A stretch of DNA of 64,000 bases from NCBI GenBank assembly GCA_016932955.1, contig JAFGBV010000245.1:19156-83155 (forward strand), written 5' to 3'. Below, in pieces: positions 43,025 through 52,000 of the stretch. Numbering within the stretch: position 1 is the first letter of the stretch; every line of letters begins with the position of its first letter. Source of the stretch: Anaerolineales bacterium. Its GTDB lineage: Bacteria > Chloroflexota > Anaerolineae > Anaerolineales > UBA4823. The position numbers were made by a program, and so were the translations under genes. The notes under the pieces are model-generated. The model was not told the origin of the DNA and did not search any database. It saw only the letters and a program-made list of their open reading frames with translations.

Positions 43025-43703
43025 GCACAATCTCCTTTTGGATCTCCAGAAACTGGATGATCTGATCTATTTTTTGTTGATTGGTAAGCCCAGTCGTTTC
43101 AGTTCTCACCCCAAGCAGGAATTCCCGGATCATGCGCCACAGCCTGCTCAAAGGATCAGCCGTCAGGCGCAGCTGACTACCAGGCTGGATATGCAGCAGC
43201 ATCATAACTGCTTCTGGCACTGCCTTCTCGTTTTCCTCCAGCCACAACTCTGCCTCATGCCGGCTGCACCCTTCACGAAACGCCACCGTATCGAGAACCA
43301 GCTTGCGCAGCTCGACTACCGAAAAACGCGTTAAGAAGGGCTGATGATGCAGCCGACGCACCTCATGATGCCAGAAGGTCAGGCGACCGCTTTCTGCTTC
43401 TACGCGGTAACTGGTCATCCCAGGAGGCATGTAACTACGACCTTTGCCATCAGCCCTGAGGATCGAGCGCAGCATATTTTGTTGCTGTGGGAGAGACATC
43501 AAGATCAAGAAATACAGAAGCGCAATGAACAATCCCCAGATTTCTTGGGAGTTACTGTGCACGACACGGCGAATGTTATCATATGCTCGCAATGCAGGCA
43601 CAACCAGCCAGACTGTCACCTCATCCCGAAAAACTAGAGAAAGGATGAGCAACGAGGCGATGAAAACAATTGCCAGGTAAATCCAAAATGCGCGTTTCTT
43701 CAT
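43005..43703 (-). CDS. Hypothetical protein of the MoxR operon, two N-terminal helices
   Basis: A 232-residue protein with two membrane helices in the first 75 residues and a soluble C-terminal section (VELRKLVLDTVAF, SRLWRMIREFLLGV) rich in helices. No known family is recognised. It lies between the DUF4129 protein and MoxR and overlaps MoxR. Similar unassigned proteins occupy this place in other MoxR/DUF58 operons. Confidence 0.6.
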   Translation of the reverse strand: MKKRAFWIYLAIVFIASLLILSLVFRDEVTVWLVVPALRAYDNIRRVVHSNSQEIWGLFIALLYFLILMSLPQQQNMLRSILRADGKGRSYMPPGMTSYRVEAESGRLTFWHHEVRRLHHQPFLTRFSVVELRKLVLDTVAFREGCSRHEAELWLEENEKAVPEAVMMLLHIQPGSQLRLTADPLSRLWRMIREFLLGVRTETTGLTNQQKIDQIIQFLEIQKEIVHDDRII

Positions 43704-43710
43704 TACAATC

Positions 43711-44586
43711 TCACTGTTTCAATGATTCGCAATGCGCAATGATCGCCCGCAGGCTGGACAAGGCTTGTTCCACACCGCTTTCGCCCGCAGGGATGCTCCC
43801 ATAACGTACCTGCTCAAACAATTGGGTCAACGTGTGTACGGCATCCTGAGGAAAACCCATCTTACCCAATACGCGCTCAAATTCGCGGGGAGTCATTGCT
43901 GGTTCACGCGTTAGCGCGAGCTGCGTTTGCAACACCTGGCTCATCTGGGCATAACAGCGAATCACTGCATCTTTTAGTTCGCCGCCACTTTCCAATACAT
44001 CAACCGCGGCCTGTGCTTCTTCTGCTATTGCTTCAGCTATTGATGGATATAACCTGCGGCGAATTAACAGCCATAAAAAGGCAGCAATGGCAGTTGCACC
44101 TGCCGCAGCGATTACAACCCCCACAGCTGTGACCGCCCAAGAGTTAGGGGTGAGTTGGATATCTGGCATCACCGCTGGTTCTTCGGTATAAGTCAGTTCC
44201 GGCTCAAGCCCATCGGATTCCATATACGTAGTCTCCGGGATAGGCATTGGATCCTCAACGACACGATCATACAGCGTGTGGGCACAGAAGTAGATCAATG
44301 CGAAGAGCAGAATCATGGCAACCAAGCGGATTCGGCCTTCCTTCGTTAGGAAGATCGAGAAAAAAGCAAGCACATACAGGAAAATGAACAGGTAAAAGAT
44401 ACCTTGCAGATCAGGGGTAGAAATACCTGGCGCCAGATTTAGAGATGGGTCTTGAGTGGCAAACGCCCCCAAAACTCCGCCGCCTTGCAACAAGATCCCC
44501 GAAAGACCCATTGCCAGCAACGCCATCGCAGCTATTGCCAGGCCAAGCAAGAAGATCACCCTGCGTTTGCGTGGTGTGAGCATCAT
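43711..44586 (-). CDS. DUF4129-type membrane protein
   Basis: A 291-residue protein with membrane helices near residues 9-30, 58-80, 88-105 and 150-172. The C-terminal cytoplasmic domain contains VIRCYAQMSQVLQTQLALTREPAMTPREFE, the DUF4129 signature pattern. DUF4129 proteins are partners of MoxR/DUF58 systems and of transglutaminase-like proteins. ATG at 44586 or 44583. It is the first gene of this operon. Confidence 0.75.
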   Translation of the reverse strand: MMLTPRKRRVIFLLGLAIAAMALLAMGLSGILLQGGGVLGAFATQDPSLNLAPGISTPDLQGIFYLFIFLYVLAFFSIFLTKEGRIRLVAMILLFALIYFCAHTLYDRVVEDPMPIPETTYMESDGLEPELTYTEEPAVMPDIQLTPNSWAVTAVGVVIAAAGATAIAAFLWLLIRRRLYPSIAEAIAEEAQAAVDVLESGGELKDAVIRCYAQMSQVLQTQLALTREPAMTPREFERVLGKMGFPQDAVHTLTQLFEQVRYGSIPAGESGVEQALSSLRAIIAHCESLKQ

Positions 44587-44629
44587 CGCATATTTTACTC
44601 TATGATTGCTAATAAGGTTCGCTTAGCGA

Positions 44630-45292
44630 TCAAGCAGTATCATCGCGACGCACCAACCCTTGTTGCCAGGCATACACCGCTGCCTGTGTGCGGTCTGCCA
44701 GGTGGAGCTTGCTCAGGATATTACTCACATGGCCTTTTACAGTATTTTCACTAATGACGAGTTTTTCGGCGATCTGATTATTGGTCAGCCCGTTGGCAAT
44801 CAGCCGCAATACTGCTTGCTCGCGCTCGGTCAGATCTGTGAACAGGCGCTCATCATCCGTAACATCGCCGCGCAGGTTCTGTAGAACACGCTCTGCCACA
44901 CGAGGGTGCAATGTAACCTCGCCCTTTGCCGCTCGATATACTACCTTAGCCAAATCCTCCATGCGCATATCTTTGAGCACATAAGAAATCGCCCCTGCGC
45001 GTAACGCCGGGAAAATATGAGCATCCTCGTGGTAGGAAGTCAGCACCACCACTTGCGTGCGTGGGCTGATCTTTTTGATCCGCCTGGTTGTTTCCACGCC
45101 ATCCATCCCAGGCATAATCAAATCCATCAACACCACATCCGGGATATATTCCTTCACCAATTCAACCGCCTCTTCACCTGAAACCGCCTCGCCAAGCACC
45201 TGGAATTCCTCCAGGGCAGAGAGGAATCCACTCACACCGCGCCGTACAACCTCATGATCATCCACCAGAATCACCGTAATTGGAGTCGTCAT
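44630..45292 (-). CDS. NarL/FixJ-family response regulator
   Basis: A 220-residue regulator with a receiver domain (acid pair DD near 11-12, phospho-acceptor Asp57 in VLMDLIMPGMDG) and a C-terminal LuxR-type helix-turn-helix (LTEREQAVLRLIANGLTNNQ, VSNILSKLH). The start abuts the stop of the sensor kinase (45293), so the two are translated together and form one two-component system. Confidence 0.93.
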   Translation of the reverse strand: MTTPITVILVDDHEVVRRGVSGFLSALEEFQVLGEAVSGEEAVELVKEYIPDVVLMDLIMPGMDGVETTRRIKKISPRTQVVVLTSYHEDAHIFPALRAGAISYVLKDMRMEDLAKVVYRAAKGEVTLHPRVAERVLQNLRGDVTDDERLFTDLTEREQAVLRLIANGLTNNQIAEKLVISENTVKGHVSNILSKLHLADRTQAAVYAWQQGLVRRDDTA

Positions 45293-48200
45293 TTATAGCA
45301 CCTCCATCCATGTTGCTGCATCCTTCTTATCTTGCTCCTGTATGGGGGCCCAGGCAATCACATGTGTTCCACGACCAGGCGCTGCTTCAATGCGGATTCC
45401 CCCATGGATCATGGCTGCCCGCTCACGCATCGACCGTAAACCCACCCCGCCAGGCTTCTGGTTAATATCAAAACCACATCCATTATCGACAATGGTCACT
45501 TCAACGGAATTCATCCGATAGCGTAAAGCAAGCTGCACCTGGGTAGCATGACTGTGACGAGCGGTGTTGGCAAGCGCCTCCTGGACAATACGGTAAAAAG
45601 CCTGCTCCATCTGTAAAGGCAACCGATGCTCCCCTTCCACGTCCAGACTTGCAGGAATACCCGTGCGCCCCTCCCATTCAAAGATATATTCGCGCAGAGC
45701 ATTTACCAAACCCTTCTCTTGCAAGGTAATTGGGTACATCTCTTGAATCAGAAAAGTCAACTCCTGGATTACTTCATATACCAGGTTTTCCGCTTCATCC
45801 AGGTGATCTTTGGCCATTACAGGAGATTTTCGCACAATTTCTCGCGCGGTGCCAATTTGAGCCAGGGCAGCAAAAGCCTTTTGCTTGGCGCTATCATGCA
45901 AGTCACGCGCCAAGCGGTTGCGCTCTTCCACTACAGCCAGGTCTTTGGTCTGCTCAAACAAACTCTCGATCTCTCGCGCCCTCTGATTCACCAAGGCCTC
46001 TAACTCCCGGCTGTGACTTTCCACCCCGCGCACTCGTAACCAGACCCCACCACCCACTGCCGCGCCGGTCACCATAACCAGCAAACCTATGAACCACCAA
46101 GTTGACCAAAAGGGAGGAATTACCGTTACCCGTAATGCTGATGTGCCAGGACTCCAAACGCCATCATTATTTGCGCCCTTGAGCCAAAGCGTATAAGTAC
46201 CACCAGGCAGATTGGTATATTGGGCGCTTCGTCGCGTGCCTAAATTATTCCAAGCGCTATCGAAACCTTCTAAAAGGTAAGCCTGCTGATTAAGTTCGGG
46301 GCGCGAATAGCTCAACGCGGCAAAGGAAAATTCAAAACCGTTTTCCGGCCAGCGCAAGGTCAACTCCTGCACAGTGCCGGCTGTGGTCGGAGTGAGATAT
46401 GTTGTATCGCCCTGACTCAACCCTATCAAAGCCACAGATGGCACATAAGGATTATCTCGAATTTCATCAGGGTAAAAAACTGTGAGACCATTGATCCCGC
46501 CAAAAAACATCTGCCCACTTTCGTCCTGGTAAGCAGCACCAGGCATGAACTCGTTCCCCTGTAACCCATCCCCCATATCATAATTACGGAACATTTCTGA
46601 GCGAGGGTTAAAGCGCGCCAGGCCACGATTGGTGCTCATCCACAGATAACCCCGATCATCCTCCAGGATTGCACAAACATACTCATTTGGGAGACCGTCC
46701 TTTTCACGGTATTGTGTAAATATTCCGCTAGCGGTGTCCAACTTACTTAACCCGCCTGCTGACCCCACCCATATCACGCCGGAGCGGTCTTCATAGATTG
46801 AAAACACCGTATTATCATTGAGTGTTTGAGGATCGTCGGGCTGATTTGTATAGTGCGTGAACCGACCACTGACACGATCAAGACGATCCAAACCGAATGC
46901 AGTTCCTACCCAAACCTGGGCAAACGAATCGACAAAGACCGTAAGCACCGTATTGGAGCTCAGTGAATCGGGATCATTCGATACATGATTGTAGTACCCA
47001 ACCACTTCCCCAACCCGACGATCAAATTTCAGCAACCCGCTTCCCTCTGTACCCAACCACAAGTTCCCCTCTGCGTCGCCAGCAATGGATGTAATACTGG
47101 CATAGATGGGTCTCCCAGCATCGTCCACCTTGATAGGATAATGTGTAAACCAGCTAGAAGGCGGCATAAAACTATTCAAGCCAGCCGTAGTACCCACCCA
47201 CACAATGCCATCTTCAGAAACATACAAGGCCTTGATTTGATTATCACTCAGAACGCCATCTCGATCTGAAGACCCCAGATAGTGTGTCGCTCTGCCTGTC
47301 GAGAAATCCAAGCGATTCAAGCTGCCGCCATCTGTTCCTACCCAAACACCGTCCGACTGATCCATGGCGATCGCAGTGATGATGTTATAACTGAGGCTGA
47401 AAGGGTCGCCAGGGTTATAAAAATAGTGATAAAAGTATTTGTAACTCGCATCCAGGCGGTTGACCCCCCCGCCATTTGTACCCACCCACAATATTCCAGA
47501 ACGATCCACGTATAAAACCAGAATCCGGTTGTCATTCAGGCTATTGGGGATAAATACATCTTGCTGGCAAGCGTAAAATATACCAGATCGAGGATCATAA
47601 CGGCTCAAACCACCTCCATAGGTGGCAACCCATACTGCACCTGCCCGATCTTCAACAATCGATCGAATCAGGCTACTGCTCACTTCATAGGGCTCATCTG
47701 CAATGGGCAGGTAGCGCACAGCCTGACCAGTATCTGGATCAAACTGGCTCAGCCCACCATCCGTGCCTACCCAGATCTTTCCGCGGCTATCTTGAAAAAT
47801 CACCCGGACGTTAAATGGGGGCAGAGAAGTAGGATCGTTTGGCCGATTCTGATAATGCGTGAAATGCCCTGTCTTCAAATCGAGCAAGTCCAGCCCCACA
47901 GCAGTGCCAACCCATAGCCTTCCCTGACGATCCTGATAAACCGAGAACACCTTATCATGACTGAGGCTCGTTGGGTCATCTGGTAGGTTACGATAATTCA
48001 CAAAAGTTACCGACTCGGGGAGCATGCGGGATAACCCGGCCCCATCTGTTCCAATCCACAAATTTCCCTCTGCATCTTCAAAGATCGCATTGATCTGATT
48101 CCCGCTCAGACTGTCCGGCTCACCTTCATCGTGCTGGTAGCGAGTAAAGGCTCCGTTGCTTCGATCATATTTGTTCAGGCCGCCAGTAAATGTTCCAACC

Positions 48201-48613
48201 CAGATCATGCCCCGGCTATCCTCATACAGGGCAGTAATCGAATTCTGGCTGAGGCTGGTTGAATCAGCGGGATCATGCTTGATGATCGTAAAATCACGAC
48301 CATCGTAAACGCTCAATCCATCCTGCGTACCAAACCACATCAGCCCCAGCGTATCCTGCAGGATAGCAGTCACTTTGCTTTCTGATAAACCATCTTCACT
48401 GGTCAAATGCACAAACCGCAGCATATCGGGAGGGATGATTTCAGATGGCTGCCCCAAATTCCGAGAAAGGGTCGCGGATGTATCCTGACCCACCAGGGCA
48501 TCAAGCGTTCCTGGTGGTGTTCTCCCCCTACAGCCAGTCAGGCTCAACAAACTGGTTAATAGCAGCATCCAGATCATTATCTGCGCGCTAGCATGGGATG
48601 GGTGCCTGAACAT
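45293..48613 (-). CDS. Sensor histidine kinase with 14-repeat propeller sensor
   Basis: A 1106-residue kinase. A lipobox-like LTGC near residue 28 ends the signal region. Fourteen Reg_prop-type repeats (DxxGxxWVGTxGGL) extend to about 715, enough for two seven-bladed propellers. They are followed by a Y_Y_Y domain (LEGFDSAWNNLGTRRSAQYT), a membrane helix near 815-840, HisKA_3 (ARDLHDSAKQ) and HATPase (VGLRSMRERAAMIHGG). The sensor outline recalls the HTCS systems of Bacteroidetes that detect sugars, but no AraC-type effector is fused; the partner is the NarL regulator. The gene is divergent to the peptide-binding protein gene. Confidence 0.9.
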   Translation of the reverse strand: MFRHPSHASAQIMIWMLLLTSLLSLTGCRGRTPPGTLDALVGQDTSATLSRNLGQPSEIIPPDMLRFVHLTSEDGLSESKVTAILQDTLGLMWFGTQDGLSVYDGRDFTIIKHDPADSTSLSQNSITALYEDSRGMIWVGTFTGGLNKYDRSNGAFTRYQHDEGEPDSLSGNQINAIFEDAEGNLWIGTDGAGLSRMLPESVTFVNYRNLPDDPTSLSHDKVFSVYQDRQGRLWVGTAVGLDLLDLKTGHFTHYQNRPNDPTSLPPFNVRVIFQDSRGKIWVGTDGGLSQFDPDTGQAVRYLPIADEPYEVSSSLIRSIVEDRAGAVWVATYGGGLSRYDPRSGIFYACQQDVFIPNSLNDNRILVLYVDRSGILWVGTNGGGVNRLDASYKYFYHYFYNPGDPFSLSYNIITAIAMDQSDGVWVGTDGGSLNRLDFSTGRATHYLGSSDRDGVLSDNQIKALYVSEDGIVWVGTTAGLNSFMPPSSWFTHYPIKVDDAGRPIYASITSIAGDAEGNLWLGTEGSGLLKFDRRVGEVVGYYNHVSNDPDSLSSNTVLTVFVDSFAQVWVGTAFGLDRLDRVSGRFTHYTNQPDDPQTLNDNTVFSIYEDRSGVIWVGSAGGLSKLDTASGIFTQYREKDGLPNEYVCAILEDDRGYLWMSTNRGLARFNPRSEMFRNYDMGDGLQGNEFMPGAAYQDESGQMFFGGINGLTVFYPDEIRDNPYVPSVALIGLSQGDTTYLTPTTAGTVQELTLRWPENGFEFSFAALSYSRPELNQQAYLLEGFDSAWNNLGTRRSAQYTNLPGGTYTLWLKGANNDGVWSPGTSALRVTVIPPFWSTWWFIGLLVMVTGAAVGGGVWLRVRGVESHSRELEALVNQRAREIESLFEQTKDLAVVEERNRLARDLHDSAKQKAFAALAQIGTAREIVRKSPVMAKDHLDEAENLVYEVIQELTFLIQEMYPITLQEKGLVNALREYIFEWEGRTGIPASLDVEGEHRLPLQMEQAFYRIVQEALANTARHSHATQVQLALRYRMNSVEVTIVDNGCGFDINQKPGGVGLRSMRERAAMIHGGIRIEAAPGRGTHVIAWAPIQEQDKKDAATWMEVL

Positions 48614-49222
48614 TTGACTCCCCAGACCTCCGCATAAATCTTATCATATCCCTTCCAGTATATTAGATTTTCATCCCATTCGCTTGAACCCAAAGAACAA
48701 TTTCCCATTAATACTCCAGTAGGGTTTCATAATCTATCCAGACCCCTCTGCAGAGGGAGGAAGTCACTCTCAAGCAGGGGCTTAAGTCTCCCTCACAAGG
48801 ATGAGGAAAAACCATTTTCTGGTCTCGTGCTTTCTTGGGTCTGGGTTGGTATCCTATATCCACAGGCACGAAATGCGCAGGCTCACAATCCCATCGTCGT
48901 GCAGCAGGTCCGAATCAGGTGTCCCGGACGACCGACTTTTGTCTTCTCCTCCAGGGAAGTCCCGGAACTGTTGGAAGCGGATGCCAGCAGAGAACACCCG
49001 GGACACCGGTTCGACCGCCCTAGAAAGAACAAGCCCTATGAAAATCATACAAAGTATGTATGAATGCAAGCAGCAGAAGAAAGCTTTTTACTATTCCCCC
49101 ACATCCCTGAGCCACGAAAGGCGCCAGGATTATCTTGATGAGGAGGTGATCAAAATCGAGCCAAGCATCAGAAAATCTACCACGAATCAAAGCCTAAATT
49201 CAAACAAGAGGAGAAAAAGAGA
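48614..49222. other. 609-base region between sensor kinase and binding protein genes
   Basis: No convincing gene. An open frame at 48801-49238 has a Cys/Ser/Arg-rich product without similarity that I recognise. The first 200 bases are AT-rich and may hold the kinase promoter (minus strand). GGTGTCCCGG (48918-48927) and CCGGGACACC (48998-49007) form an inverted repeat 70 bases apart. Just before the binding protein is GAGGAGAAAAAGAGA, its ribosome-binding site. Confidence 0.45.
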
Positions 49223-51805
49223 ATGTTCCGTAAATTAAATATATTGCTTAGTTTGCTGATGATCTTCAGCATAGCGCTAGCAGCCTGCACCGAAACAGTC
49301 GAAGTCGTGAAGACTGTTGAAGTTGAAAAAACGGTTGAAGTTGAAACTACCGTCGAGGTAGTCAAAACGGAGATCGTAGAGGTAGAGCGCACCGTTGAAG
49401 TGCAGATCACCCAAACCCCCCAGCCGACTACACGCACAGGCGCCTGGCTGGATACAGTGATCTTCACTGCTATCGAAGCCCCCGAGCCAGCCGTTGTGCA
49501 GATCCAAAGCGGCAACATCGATATCTACGCCGTTGGTGTAAACAAACCAGATGTGTTCCGCTCTGTGCAGGCCGAGCCCAGCCTGGCGTACTCACAGGCC
49601 ATAGGCGGAACAGATGACATCACCTTCAATGTTGCTGGTCCCGAATTTCTGGATGGGCGGCTAAATCCTTTCTCCAATAAGAAAATCCGTGAGGCAGTGA
49701 ACTGGCTGATCGATCGAAATTACATTGTGCAAGAGATCGTCGGCGGTTTGGGAATCGCACGTTTCTTTCCCATCAGCGCAGCTTTTCCCGACTACACACG
49801 CTATGTAGATACCTGCCGAGAACTGGAAGCCTATTATGCCTACAACCCTGAAAAAGCCGCCGAGGTCATCACCGCTGAAATGGAAGGCATGGGTGCAAGC
49901 CTGGTGGAGGGCAAGTGGACCTATAATGGCGAGCAAATCGTTTTGAAATTTGTTATCCGCACCGAGGATGAGCGCACACAGATTGGCGACTATCTCTCTA
50001 ACCAGTTTGAGGCGATTGGTTTCACTGTCGAACGCCTGTACAAGACCCGCACAGAAGCCTCCCCCTTGTGGGTACAGAGCGATCCTGCCGAGGGGCTATG
50101 GACCCTCTATACTGGCGGCTGGATTACTACCGCGGTCAACCGCGACCAGGCTAGCAACTTCAGCTTTTACTACACTTCACGAGACTATCCCATCGCTCTA
50201 TGGCAAGCCTACGCACCCTCCGCAGAGTTTGATGAGCTTGCTCTACGCCTGCGCAACAATGACTTTACCACCATGGAAGAACGTGACGAGTTGTTCCGCG
50301 CCGCGCTGCCCCTGGCTTTGCAGGAATCAATGCGTGTTTGGGTGATCGATAATGCTAGCTTCTCCCCTCGCAACGCTAACCTTATCACTGCCTATGACAT
50401 GGCCGGGGGTGTCGCAGGTTCACGTCTATGGCCTATCACCATGCGCTGGGAAGGTCAGGAAGGTGGCACCGTTCGTATTGCTCAATCAGGCATCATGGTC
50501 AATCCCTGGAACCCCATAGCAGGGAGCAACTGGGTGGATGATATGATGCCCATCCGTGGCACATCCGATGCAGGTGTGATCTATGACCCTTACACGGGTC
50601 TGGTGTGGCCAAAGCGCATTGAGCGTGCTGAAGTTGTTGTTACCGAGGGACTGCCCGTCGCCAAAACTCTCGATTGGGTTGACCTGCAATTTGCCCCCGA
50701 GATTCAGGTTCCCGAAGACGCCTGGGTCGACTGGGATGCAACCAATCAACGCTTCATCACCGCGGGTGAGAAATTCCCCGATGGCCTCACCACCGCATCC
50801 AAGACCACCGTTTACTATCCGGCCGATCTGTTTGAGACCATCAAATGGCACGATGGCAGCCCACTGACGATCGCAGACTTCGTCTACTTCATCATCATGA
50901 ACCTCGATCCTGGCAAGGAAGAAAGCCCGCTCTATGACGAGGCCCAGGCATCTGGCGTTGAAGCCTTCCTGGCACACTTCAAAGGCGTTCGCATCACTTC
51001 CACCGACCCGCTGATCATCGAAACCTATGACGATCTGTATGCGCTGGATGCTGAGCTGGCTGTGACCACCTGGTGGCCTGAATACACCTATGGCCCAGGT
51101 GCCTGGCATAACATTGCTGTCGGCGCCCTGGCAGAGGAAAATGAGCAATTGGCTTTCTCAGTAGATAAAGCTGATCAATTAGAGGTGGAGTGGATGAGCC
51201 TCATCAGCGGCCCATCGCTTGAGATCCTCAAGGGCTTTATGGATCAGGCGGCAGCCGAGGGTTACATTCCCTTTGCCCCCACCCTGGGTGAATATATCTC
51301 TGCAGAAGAGGCGGCTACCCGCTGGGCTAATCTTCAGGCCTGGTACGAGCTACGCGGCCACTTCTGGCTTGGCACCGGCCCATTCTATCTGTACGATGTA
51401 TTCCCCATCGAGGGTACACTCATCCTGCAGCGCAACGAGGATTACCCCGACTTAGCCAACAGGTGGGATCGCTTTGGCGCACCGATGATTGCCGATGCCG
51501 AAGTGGACGGGCCTGGTCAGGTTGAGGCCGGAAGCGAGTCTGCTTTTGATGTGTATATCACCTACAATGATGCTCCTTACCCGGCATCTGGGATCGCGGA
51601 GGTCAAATATCTGGTTTTCGACTCCGCCGGATTGCTCATAGGGTCTGGTTCTGCAGATCCCATCACAGACGGTCAGTATCAAATCACCCTGGATGCTGAT
51701 ATGACTGGAGGGTTAGCATCAGGAGGCTACAAACTGGAAGCAATCGTTGTGGTGTCGGCAGTGAGCAGCCCAACCTTTGTGACCTTCGAGTTCATCGTAC
51801 CGTAA
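49223..51805 (+). CDS. Family 5 extracellular solute-binding lipoprotein
   Basis: An 860-residue lipoprotein (LAAC, Cys22). After the Cys comes a linker of TVEV/KTVEVE repeats to about residue 62, a device typical of Chloroflexota binding proteins. Two lobes of the SBP family 5 fold follow, with RLNPFSNKKIREAVNWLID and QRNEDYPDLANRWDRF. The C-terminal 110 residues (ADAEVDGPGQVEAGSESAF onward) add an Ig-like domain, so the protein is longer than the typical 530-600 residues. It captures peptides or other substrates for ABC import. It is followed by a terminator, then a permease. Confidence 0.88.
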   Translation: MFRKLNILLSLLMIFSIALAACTETVEVVKTVEVEKTVEVETTVEVVKTEIVEVERTVEVQITQTPQPTTRTGAWLDTVIFTAIEAPEPAVVQIQSGNIDIYAVGVNKPDVFRSVQAEPSLAYSQAIGGTDDITFNVAGPEFLDGRLNPFSNKKIREAVNWLIDRNYIVQEIVGGLGIARFFPISAAFPDYTRYVDTCRELEAYYAYNPEKAAEVITAEMEGMGASLVEGKWTYNGEQIVLKFVIRTEDERTQIGDYLSNQFEAIGFTVERLYKTRTEASPLWVQSDPAEGLWTLYTGGWITTAVNRDQASNFSFYYTSRDYPIALWQAYAPSAEFDELALRLRNNDFTTMEERDELFRAALPLALQESMRVWVIDNASFSPRNANLITAYDMAGGVAGSRLWPITMRWEGQEGGTVRIAQSGIMVNPWNPIAGSNWVDDMMPIRGTSDAGVIYDPYTGLVWPKRIERAEVVVTEGLPVAKTLDWVDLQFAPEIQVPEDAWVDWDATNQRFITAGEKFPDGLTTASKTTVYYPADLFETIKWHDGSPLTIADFVYFIIMNLDPGKEESPLYDEAQASGVEAFLAHFKGVRITSTDPLIIETYDDLYALDAELAVTTWWPEYTYGPGAWHNIAVGALAEENEQLAFSVDKADQLEVEWMSLISGPSLEILKGFMDQAAAEGYIPFAPTLGEYISAEEAATRWANLQAWYELRGHFWLGTGPFYLYDVFPIEGTLILQRNEDYPDLANRWDRFGAPMIADAEVDGPGQVEAGSESAFDVYITYNDAPYPASGIAEVKYLVFDSAGLLIGSGSADPITDGQYQITLDADMTGGLASGGYKLEAIVVVSAVSSPTFVTFEFIVP

Positions 51806-51823
51806 ATTATCCTAACAACCACC

Positions 51824-51860
51824 AAATCCGGCAGATTGGCATCAGTCTGCCGGATTTTTC
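51824..51860 (+). terminator. Rho-independent terminator after the binding protein gene
   Basis: AAATCCGGCAGA (51824-51835) pairs with TCTGCCGGATTT (51846-51857), and the stem ends in TTTTT. It lies between the binding protein and permease genes, so the permease probably receives less transcript. Confidence 0.85.
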
Positions 51861-52000
51861 CACCCTCCGTTAAAAATGCCCCTCACCTGGCTCAAGCTTG
51901 CATTCGTCACACAACCTTTTGGGAATCATAATAGTATTAATCTCAGGAATACAATCTATCCATCAGCGTCCTTCATTTGTTTTTTGTGTAAGGAGGAGAA

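Noticed and set aside
40759..44586. MoxR/DUF58/DUF4129 operon as a new defence system
   Set aside because: The gene set is a common envelope-associated operon in many bacteria; no nuclease or other effector domain was seen.
48801..49238. 145-codon plus-strand frame before the binding protein gene
   Set aside because: Composition is unlike a folded protein, other frames of the same stretch are also open, and the end overlaps the binding protein start. Kept only as an unexplained gap.
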